Below, one piece after another: positions 7,635 to 12,999 of a DNA stretch of 12,999 nucleotides (position 1 is the stretch's first letter; each line of letters starts with the position of its first letter). The notes beneath the pieces were generated by a model, which did no database searches, was not told the DNA's origin, and worked only from the letters and a program-made list of their open reading frames with translations. The translations under genes and the position numbers were made by a program. Source of the stretch: CAZNRY01 sp964575675 (GTDB taxonomy: Bacteria; Eisenbacteria; RBG-16-71-46; CAIMUX01; VGJL01); the NCBI GenBank assembly GCA_964575675.1, contig CAZNRY010000118.1, positions 1 to 12,999 on the forward strand, in the 5' to 3' direction.

Positions 7635-7765
7635 ACGGGGCTCGTGACGATCGCCGCGGACATCTCCGGAGCGAACGGCTTGAATCCGGCGGCGGAATCC
7701 ACTCGAAAAAGCGCGCGCCAGCCGGGCTGTCCGGCGAACGGGACATTCGCCGCACGAAACGAGCC
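7631..7765 (-). pseudogene. Possible gene remnant: startless coding-like frame between the methyltransferase and hutH
   Basis: In the 220-nt gap, one minus-strand frame runs in from the methyltransferase gene, in a different phase from it. It reads about 44 codons in a protein-like pattern (for example VPFAGQPGWRALFRVDSAAG then FKPFAPEMSAAIVTSPV) to a TGA at 7631-7633. I see no usable start with a ribosome site. It could be the 3' end of a decayed gene or an accident of high-GC sequence, since the plus strand also has a nice-looking frame over the same bases. I do not recognise a family. Confidence 0.2.
7706..7752 (-). terminator. Possible terminator downstream of the methyltransferase gene
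   Basis: On the minus strand a perfect 7-bp stem, CGGCGAA (7752-7746) with TTCGCCG (7738-7732), encloses a 7-nt loop and starts 15 nt after the methyltransferase stop. A flanking AGCCGG/CCGGCT pair (7764-7769 with 7720-7725) could extend it. A run of five T follows at 7710-7706, some 20 nt beyond the inner stem, so the arrangement is not a textbook intrinsic terminator. Confidence 0.35.
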
Positions 7766-7767
7766 GG

Positions 7768-8571
7768 CTACTTGCGGGCTTTGATCGAGAACAGCAGCGG
7801 CACGATGTCCTCCCGACCCGGCGCGCGCCAGAGACCATCGATCCCCTTCTCCAGGAACGGGAAGCTCTTGCAGATCGAATACGGAAACTCGTGCAGGTAC
7901 TCGATCGTGAGCCCGGCATCGATCAGGGCGTTAACGATGTCGGCCATCGAGTGGGTCCACTCGTAGGTCACGGAGCGGTAGGGAGAATCGGGCGCGGCGT
8001 AGGAACCAAGCCCCGCGTACCGGATCGGCTCGGGGCGATGGAAGTATGGAAACGCGGTCCTGAATTCGCTCGCTTGCTCGGAATTGTCGAAGATCATCGT
8101 GAGCGGATGGAACTCGGCGATGTAGAAGACCCCACCCGGCTTGAGAAATCGCGCAACCGTCTCCCCCCAGGCGCGGATGTCGGGGAGCCACACCAGGACG
8201 CCGTAAGACGTGAAGACGATATCGAACCGGCTTTCCAGCAGATGGTGCAGATCGTAGACATTCGAGCAGATGAACTCGGCCGGTATCTCGAGCTCGGAGC
8301 TCAGGGATTGCGCCAGACGAATCGCCTCGTCCGACAGGTCCACGCCGGTGATCCGCGCGCCGCGCCGCGCCCAGGAGAGCGTGTCGAGACCGAAGTGGCA
8401 TTGGAGGTGGAGCATCGATTTGCCCGCCACGTCTCCGAGCTCGGCCAGCTCGATCGGCTTCAAGGCGCAGCGGCCGGCGCGGAAGCCGGCCAGGTCATAC
8501 TCCTCCGATTTCTCGTGGAGGAGGGTCCATGCGTTCCAGAGTGTGCGATTCGCCTGCATGTAGTGGTCCAT
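7768..8571 (-). CDS. Class I SAM-dependent methyltransferase
   Basis: The 267-residue protein has a Rossmann-like methyltransferase fold signature. Motif I is SMLHLQCHFGLDTLSWA (52-68), followed by the acidic residue closing strand 2 (GVDLS, D78), FDIVFTSYGVLVWL after strand 4 (near 117-130) and the KPGGVFYI strand-5 region. The LQCHFGLDTLS form of motif I, with a Cys-His pair in place of the usual DxGxG glycines, marks a subfamily of uncharacterised bacterial methyltransferases. The N terminus (MDHYMQANRTLWNAW) and the end in PLLFSIKA also fit. The substrate is unknown. The ATG at 8571 is chosen because AGGAG lies 7 nt upstream; an upstream in-frame TTG at 8595 lacks support. A TATACT box at 8628-8623 probably serves it. 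It is divergent from ispH and separated from hutH by 220 nt with its own likely promoter, so it is probably a single-gene transcript. Confidence 0.85.
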   Translation of the reverse strand: MDHYMQANRTLWNAWTLLHEKSEEYDLAGFRAGRCALKPIELAELGDVAGKSMLHLQCHFGLDTLSWARRGARITGVDLSDEAIRLAQSLSSELEIPAEFICSNVYDLHHLLESRFDIVFTSYGVLVWLPDIRAWGETVARFLKPGGVFYIAEFHPLTMIFDNSEQASEFRTAFPYFHRPEPIRYAGLGSYAAPDSPYRSVTYEWTHSMADIVNALIDAGLTIEYLHEFPYSICKSFPFLEKGIDGLWRAPGREDIVPLLFSIKARK

Positions 8572-8578
8572 CGGAGGA

Positions 8579-8583
8579 CTCCT
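8579..8583 (-). promoter_or_regulatory. Shine-Dalgarno of the methyltransferase gene
   Basis: Minus-strand AGGAG lies 7 nt before the ATG at 8571. It supports that start over the upstream in-frame TTG at 8595. Confidence 0.6.
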
Positions 8584-8622
8584 AGGTCTCGGCAACGTGG
8601 GTGCTTGCGCGCATCACAAGCA

Positions 8623-8628
8623 AGTATA
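8623..8628 (-). promoter_or_regulatory. Candidate -10 box for the methyltransferase gene
   Basis: TATACT on the minus strand is a 5/6 match to the -10 consensus and would give a leader of about 45 nt to the ATG at 8571. No good -35 box lies at 16-18 nt, so the promoter is only suggested. Confidence 0.35.
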
Positions 8629-8675
8629 GGCGATCATCCCCGGCGAATCAGCGCCTCCCGCCGCGCAAAAGCCGG

Positions 8676-8681
8676 TACAAT
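8676..8681 (+). promoter_or_regulatory. Candidate -10 box for ispH
   Basis: TACAAT lies 45 nt before the ispH ATG and repeats the -10 hexamer proposed for the left-hand protease gene. No recognisable -35 hexamer lies 17 nt upstream. Between it and the start, CCGGG-GCAA-CCCGG (8700-8713) can form a GNRA-capped hairpin that U-G pairs extend to 8698-8715, ending beside the AAGGA ribosome site (8716-8720). Confidence 0.25.
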
Positions 8682-8725
8682 GATGGAGACAGAGCCGTTC
8701 CGGGGCAACCCGGGGAAGGACGCCG

Positions 8726-9946
8726 ATGGGCGATACCCGCTACTACCAGAAGGGCATGGGCAGACGCGCCGATATCTTGCCCATCCTCGCGCACGACTAC
8801 CGCAGCGCCCTCATCGATTGGATGCAGACGCACGGGCGCAAGCTCGAGCACGAGGGGACCGCGGTCGTCCTGGCCCGCGAGTTCGGATTCTGTTACGGGG
8901 TCGATCGCGCGGTCGAGTACGCGTACGAAGCGCGCCTTCGCTTCCCGGATCGCCGCGTCTTCATCACGGGAGAGATCATTCACAATCCCGTGGTCAACCG
9001 CCGTTTGTTAGAAATGGGGATCCTCCGCCTTCCCCCAGCCGAAGGAGTGGACGACCGCCTCGACGGCCTGGGGCCTGAGGACGTCGTCCTGATCCCCGCC
9101 TTCGGGATTGAGCAGGACGAGCTCGCCCGGCTCCGCGAGATCGGCGTCGTCCTGGTCGACACGACCTGTGGATCGGTCCTGAACGTCTGGAAATCGGTGG
9201 GCCGCTATGCCCGCGAGGGGCTTACCTCGATCATCCACGGCAGGGTCGATCACGAGGAAACGCGCGCGACCTGCTCCCAGGTCCTCCTGCGCGGCGGGCA
9301 GTACCTCGTGGTTCGAGACCTCACCGAGGGCGGATGGGTGTCCGACCAGATCGAGGGTCGGGGAGATCGCGAGCGCTTTCTCGACGATTTCGCGGGAGCC
9401 TTCTCTCCCGGATTCGACCCCGAGCGCGACCTCGAGCGGATCGGCCTGGCGAACCAAACGACGATGCTGTCATCGGAGTCCCTCGCAATCTCGGAGGCGT
9501 TGCGGCAGAGCATGCTCTCGCGTCATGGCGAGGAGGATCTGTCTCGGCGCTTCTCGAGCTTCCAGACGATTTGCAGCGCGACCCAGGACCGCCAGGATGC
9601 CGTCGAGGAGATGCTCCAGCAGCGGATCGACCTGATGGTCGTCATCGGCGGGTTCAACTCGAGCAACACGACCCACCTCGTCGAGATCGCGAGCGGGCGG
9701 GCCCCGACATTCCACATCGAGGGCGCCGGCGACATCCTCTCTCCTCGATGGATCCGCCACAAACCCCTTGGCGATCCCGATCCCGTCGTGGAGGGCGGCT
9801 GGCTTCCCTCCGGCGAAGCCGTGATCGGCGTCACGGCGGGCGCCTCGACCCCCAACAGCGAGATCGGCCGCCCAATCGAGAAGCTGCTCTTCCTGCGCGG
9901 CGTGCCCGAGTCCTTTCTCGCGGAGCTGCTCGGCGCCGAGGTCTAG
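8726..9946 (+). CDS. ispH: 4-hydroxy-3-methylbut-2-enyl diphosphate reductase IspH (LytB), long form
   Basis: IspH is the iron-sulfur enzyme of the last MEP-pathway step, reducing HMBPP to IPP and DMAPP in the cytoplasm. The 406-residue product has the three conserved cluster cysteines: C56 (FGFCYGVDRAV), C148 (VDTTCGSVLNVW) and C283 (FQTICSATQDRQ). Other signatures are GEIIHNPVVN, HGRVDHEETRAT (H171, H176 and E178, the likely proton-relay region), NQTTMLSSE, GGFNSSNTTHL and a final GVTAGASTPNSEI. It is about 90 residues longer than the E. coli type, with a roughly 45-residue N-terminal extension and an insertion near 185-240. This fits the cyanobacterial/plant-like form, whose YKHEET-style motif it shares. 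The ATG at 8726 has AAGGA 5 nt upstream. Its stop lies 2 nt before the M1 peptidase gene, so the two are probably co-transcribed. Identification is firm; the choice of long subfamily rests on motif spacing. Confidence 0.95.
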   Translation: MGDTRYYQKGMGRRADILPILAHDYRSALIDWMQTHGRKLEHEGTAVVLAREFGFCYGVDRAVEYAYEARLRFPDRRVFITGEIIHNPVVNRRLLEMGILRLPPAEGVDDRLDGLGPEDVVLIPAFGIEQDELARLREIGVVLVDTTCGSVLNVWKSVGRYAREGLTSIIHGRVDHEETRATCSQVLLRGGQYLVVRDLTEGGWVSDQIEGRGDRERFLDDFAGAFSPGFDPERDLERIGLANQTTMLSSESLAISEALRQSMLSRHGEEDLSRRFSSFQTICSATQDRQDAVEEMLQQRIDLMVVIGGFNSSNTTHLVEIASGRAPTFHIEGAGDILSPRWIRHKPLGDPDPVVEGGWLPSGEAVIGVTAGASTPNSEIGRPIEKLLFLRGVPESFLAELLGAEV

Positions 9947-9948
9947 CC

Positions 9949-12006
9949 ATGTGCCGCGCGGAATGGTCCATTGTCGCTCTTCTCGCGCTCGGACCGAGCG
10001 GCGGGCTTGAGAGAGCCGGGGCGGTCGGCGCCCCGGTCACGCCGGTTCCGCTCGACGGCGACGGAACAGAAGCTACGCAGGTTTCCCGCGCCTCGGAACC
10101 TCTCGAACCCGGCGGAAAGTCCCGATTTTTCAGTCTCCCGTCGGAGCATCGCAGCGATGATCGGGGCTTCGACTGCACGAATGCCGACATCGAGATCGTA
10201 ATCGACTTCGACGCGCGGACGATTCGTGGCCGGGTGATCCATCGGTTCCGCCCCACTAGTCAAATCGATCTCCTACGACTCGACTTGACCGATTCGTTGC
10301 ACGTCACGAGCGTCCGCAGGGGATCGCTGGATGTGCCCTTCACGCACGAAGGGCGCGCGCTGCGGATTCCCCTCGATCCGCCGCTCGGCCCGCAGGTCCA
10401 CGGCGAGATTGCGATTGCCTACGAAGGGCGTCCCCCGCGGGACGGCCTACTCGGTTTCGCATTCCATGATCGCGACGGGACGCCGGGCGCATTCACGGTC
10501 AGCGAGCCCGCGTCCGCATCGGGATGGTGGCCATGCAAGGATGTGCCCGACGACAAGCTGACCGCGCGGATCACCCTCGATGTCCCCGACACCCTCTACG
10601 CGGGCTCAAACGGCCGACTGGTCTCCGACGAGAGCGGGGGCGGCCGCCGCCGGATGACGTGGCAAGAAGACTGGCCGATCGCCCCCTATCTGATCGGAAT
10701 CGCATGCACGAGATACGACCCTTACGAGGAGACCTATGTGGCGAAGGACGGCCGCAGCCTCCCCCTGCTCTTCCTCCCCTATCCCGAGCATCGCGCCATG
10801 GCCGAGATCTCATGGGGACGCACCGGCGCCATTCTCGCAGCCTTCGAAGATCGATTCGGCCCCTACCCTTTCGCGGGAGAGAAGTACGGCATGGCCGAGT
10901 TCTTCTGGGGGGGCGCGATGGAGAACCAAACGCTCACATCCTATGGGGAGTATCTCGTCGACGGCACTGACGCCAACGACTGGGAGGTTGCGCACGAGCT
11001 GGCCCACTCGTGGTGGGGGAACTCGGTGACCCTCCGCTCGTGGGACCATATGTGGCTCAACGAGGGGTTCGCTCGTTACTCCGAGGCGCTCTGGTTCGAA
11101 TCGCGGAGTGGGATCGATGGATACCGGGAGTGGATGAGGGGGATGTGGCGTCCCGACTTCCCAGGCGCGATCGTTCCACCCGACTACATCTTCAACTCGA
11201 CGGTCTACCTCAAGGGTGCTTGGGTCCTGCACATGCTCCGCGGCGCGCTCGGCGACAGCGTCTTCTTCGATGCCCTCCGCGCCTACGGGGAGGAGTTCGC
11301 CTACTCCAACGCGACGACCGAGAACCTGATCGCGGTCTTCGAGCATTCGGCGGGCCGCGACCTTCGCTGGTTCTTCGACCCGTGGATCTATGGTTCGGGC
11401 CGGCCCGACTACGCCCTATCGTGGGCGGCCAGCCCCGCGGCGGGGAGTACGGATCGCGGCTTGCTGGCCGATCCATCCGCGGCCTCGCCGGCCACCCGGA
11501 AGTCCTTGCCGGCCATCCTCGATCTCACGATCGGACAGATGCAATCCGAGCCCCCCTTTCACATGCCCATCGACCTCGAGATCCGCGATGCGATCGGGAG
11601 CTATCGGATCACGGTTCTGGACAGTCTCCGTCTGCAGACCTTCCGCTTGCCGGTGAGACTCCGACCGCAGGAAGTCCTGCTCGACCCCGACGACTGGATC
11701 CTCAAGGGCTCGGTCGGAGGGTCGAACGCGTTCGATGCCCCGCCCCTCGCGGCCGAACCAGGACCACCCTGGCCATCCCCGGGCAGGCCTCCCTTCCGGA
11801 TCCCGGTATTGAGCGATCGGGCGGCGACGATCGAGATCCTCGATGTGGCCGGACGGCGTATCGCCAAGCTGCCCGGCGGCGGGGGATCGGCCGTCATCTG
11901 GGATGGCCGTGATGCAGAGGGCAGAGAACTTCCATCGGGCGTCTACTTGACCCGTCTTGCGGGCGCGCACGGAGGGGCTGCCCGCCGCCTCGTCCTCTTG
12001 CGGTGA
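9949..12006 (+). CDS. Exported M1-family (gluzincin) aminopeptidase with C-terminal FlgD-like domain
   Basis: The 685-residue product is an M1 zinc aminopeptidase that should trim N-terminal residues from peptides. A beta-rich N-terminal domain (about 60-210) precedes the exopeptidase motif GAMEN (322-326), the zinc site HELAH (349-353) with E372 exactly 18 residues beyond in LNEGF, and Y420 (VYLKGAW), which fits the transition-state tyrosine. After the catalytic region, residues 615-685 form a short FlgD-like / sorting-style domain (ILDVAGR, VIWDGRDAEGR, SGVYL) akin to the tail of the protease at 242-2539. A short hydrophobic stretch (WSIVALLALG) after the start suggests export, although the signal peptide is weak. 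The ATG at 9949 follows the ispH stop by 2 nt, with GAGG 7 nt upstream inside ispH; the frame is open much further upstream only as a shadow of ispH. Residues 430-600 lack the full ERAP-like helical domain, so this is a compact M1 protein. Confidence 0.9.
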   Translation: MCRAEWSIVALLALGPSGGLERAGAVGAPVTPVPLDGDGTEATQVSRASEPLEPGGKSRFFSLPSEHRSDDRGFDCTNADIEIVIDFDARTIRGRVIHRFRPTSQIDLLRLDLTDSLHVTSVRRGSLDVPFTHEGRALRIPLDPPLGPQVHGEIAIAYEGRPPRDGLLGFAFHDRDGTPGAFTVSEPASASGWWPCKDVPDDKLTARITLDVPDTLYAGSNGRLVSDESGGGRRRMTWQEDWPIAPYLIGIACTRYDPYEETYVAKDGRSLPLLFLPYPEHRAMAEISWGRTGAILAAFEDRFGPYPFAGEKYGMAEFFWGGAMENQTLTSYGEYLVDGTDANDWEVAHELAHSWWGNSVTLRSWDHMWLNEGFARYSEALWFESRSGIDGYREWMRGMWRPDFPGAIVPPDYIFNSTVYLKGAWVLHMLRGALGDSVFFDALRAYGEEFAYSNATTENLIAVFEHSAGRDLRWFFDPWIYGSGRPDYALSWAASPAAGSTDRGLLADPSAASPATRKSLPAILDLTIGQMQSEPPFHMPIDLEIRDAIGSYRITVLDSLRLQTFRLPVRLRPQEVLLDPDDWILKGSVGGSNAFDAPPLAAEPGPPWPSPGRPPFRIPVLSDRAATIEILDVAGRRIAKLPGGGGSAVIWDGRDAEGRELPSGVYLTRLAGAHGGAARRLVLLR

Positions 12007-12024
12007 TCGTCCTAGCCCCGTCGG

Positions 12025-12054
12025 TTGCATTCGCTTGCAAGCATCTGGTAGATT
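12025..12054 (+). promoter_or_regulatory. Candidate promoter for the NfnA/SudB-like gene
   Basis: TTGCAT (12025-12030) and TAGATT (12049-12054) are separated by 18 nt in the 175-nt gap after the M1 peptidase, giving a leader of about 120 nt. The leader is GC-rich with short inverted repeats (CCTCC/GGAGG, 12082-12096 area). No terminator for the upstream gene is visible in this gap, so read-through is also possible. Confidence 0.3.
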
Positions 12055-12181
12055 GGCGGATGCGAGTCAGAATCACTGACCTCCCTCTCGGAGGCCGTCG
12101 GGTGGGCCGGCCCGCGTGCCGGCATCGGGGTCGTGTGGGGAAGTTTCGCGGCCAGGATCACCACGAGGAGCCCAGGATCGG

Positions 12182-12999
12182 ATGACCCAGATCAACCGCA
12201 CCCTACTGGGAAAGAACTATGCGATTCTCAAGAGGCGTGACCTGACGCCAGGAGCGGACGGAATCATCGAGTTTGTCGTCGACGCTCCCTTGATCGCGCG
12301 CCACGCGGAGGCCGGCCAGTTCGTCATCGTTCGCACGAGCGATCTCGGCGAGCGGATCCCGCTCACGATCGCCGCCTACGATCGCGAGGCCGGGACGATT
12401 TCCCTGATCTTCCAGATGGTCGGCTTCTCGACCCGTAAGATGGGAGAGCTCGGCGAGGGGGACGCGATCCTCGACGTCCTGGGGCCCCTCGGGACGCCGA
12501 TCGAGGTCAAGAAGCACGAAAAGCCGGTGATTTGCGTGGGGGGCGGGGTCGGCATCGCTCCGATCTGGCCGAAGGTGAAGGAGCTCTACGAGCTGGGCAA
12601 CCACGTCATCACGATCATCGGAGCGCGCACGAAGGACCTATTGATCCTCGAGCCGGAACTGCGCGCGATCTCTTCCGAGTTCTACGTCACGACCGACGAC
12701 GGTTCTTACGCCCGCAAGGGATTCGTGACCTCCGTCCTCCACGAGATTCTCGAGCAGCGAAATGGGGAAATCGCCGAGGTGATCGCGGTCGGCCCCCTGC
12801 CGATGATGGAGGCGGTCGTGAAAGAGATGACGGGCAAGGGCTTCCGCGACACGTACGATCCCGCCCTCGAATACGATCCGAAGAGGATCCCCTGCATCGT
12901 CAGCCTGAACCCAATCATGGTCGACGGCACCGGCATGTGCGGCGGCTGCCGGGTCAGCATCTGGGATCACAAGAAGGGTGAGTACGAAGCGCGGTTCTC
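12182..12999 (+). CDS. NfnA/SudB-type ferredoxin:NADP+ oxidoreductase FAD/NAD-binding subunit (3' end beyond window)
   Basis: An open frame of 272 codons runs off the right edge and is nearly the family's usual length of about 280. It matches the small subunit of NADH-dependent ferredoxin:NADP+ oxidoreductase, also named sulfide dehydrogenase SudB, which carries FAD and a [2Fe-2S] cluster and supports flavin-based electron bifurcation in the cytoplasm. Seen features are the flavin-binding ERIPLT (57-62), the glycine-rich nucleotide loop GGGVGIAP (120-127), the GPLPMM motif (204-209) and SLNPIMVDGTGMCGGCRV (241-258), which distinguishes it from PyrK. D248, C253 and C256 are likely cluster ligands; the last cysteine should lie just past the window. 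Residues 259-272 hold a charged stretch before that site. The ATG at 12182 has AGGA 4 nt and GAGGAG 11 nt upstream. The partner GltD-like subunit would be expected downstream but cannot be seen. Confidence 0.88.
   Translation, partial: MTQINRTLLGKNYAILKRRDLTPGADGIIEFVVDAPLIARHAEAGQFVIVRTSDLGERIPLTIAAYDREAGTISLIFQMVGFSTRKMGELGEGDAILDVLGPLGTPIEVKKHEKPVICVGGGVGIAPIWPKVKELYELGNHVITIIGARTKDLLILEPELRAISSEFYVTTDDGSYARKGFVTSVLHEILEQRNGEIAEVIAVGPLPMMEAVVKEMTGKGFRDTYDPALEYDPKRIPCIVSLNPIMVDGTGMCGGCRVSIWDHKKGEYEARF

Noticed and set aside
7891..9078. 395-codon plus-strand frame spanning the methyltransferase and the start of ispH
   Set aside because: It is antisense to one real gene and out of frame with another; no ribosome site or domain.
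1..12999. CRISPR arrays, IS elements, tRNA/rRNA genes, toxin-antitoxin or defence modules
   Set aside because: I saw no regularly spaced repeats, transposase, integrase, cloverleaf or characteristic defence domains on either strand.

Overview
The window is high-GC DNA carrying eight recognisable protein genes, seven of them complete, and no RNA gene, CRISPR array, IS element or phage gene that I could support. Two secreted metalloproteases (242-2539 and 9949-12006) end in FlgD-like / type IX-style C-terminal domains. Together with the high GC and the set of gene families, this suggests an uncultured FCB-superphylum-type bacterium, for example a Candidatus Eisenbacteria- or Krumholzibacteriota-like lineage. 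That placement is inference from domain style, not a phylogenetic result.

Layout. Left (242-2539, +): a fungalysin-like (M36/FTP) zinc protease with a likely promoter upstream and a clear Rho-independent terminator at 2566-2603. Middle (7547 down to 2632, all -): a histidine/aromatic ammonia-lyase (hutH), the ribosome-assembly GTPase Era, an EamA/DMT-family exporter and an FAD-linked glycolate/D-lactate-type dehydrogenase. hutH and era overlap as GTGA, era and eamA are 34 nt apart, and 134 nt separate eamA from the oxidase. A good sigma70-like promoter (7606-7634) lies just upstream of hutH. Further right (8571 down to 7768, -): a SAM-dependent methyltransferase, followed by a 220-nt gap with a hairpin and a coding-like but startless frame. 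From 8726 (+): the long, cyanobacterial/plant-type IspH of the MEP isoprenoid pathway, followed after only 2 nt by a secreted M1-family aminopeptidase. From 12182 (+): the FAD/NAD-binding subunit of an NfnA/SudB-type ferredoxin:NADP+ oxidoreductase, cut by the window edge.

How the genes fit together. The minus-strand cluster mixes amino-acid catabolism (HutH, a 2-hydroxyacid dehydrogenase, an exporter) with a core ribosome-assembly factor. The plus-strand right side mixes isoprenoid synthesis, an exported peptidase and electron transfer. The two exported peptidases plus ammonia-lyase and 2-hydroxyacid oxidation fit a peptide-degrading heterotroph, but this is a loose reading of adjacency.

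I see no convincing new defence or mobile system. The most noteworthy points are: an Ala-Cys-Gly instead of Ala-Ser-Gly at the self-processing MIO site of HutH; paired FlgD-like tags on two unrelated secreted proteases; a divergent FAD phosphate-binding loop in the oxidase; and the tight hutH-era and ispH-peptidase junctions.
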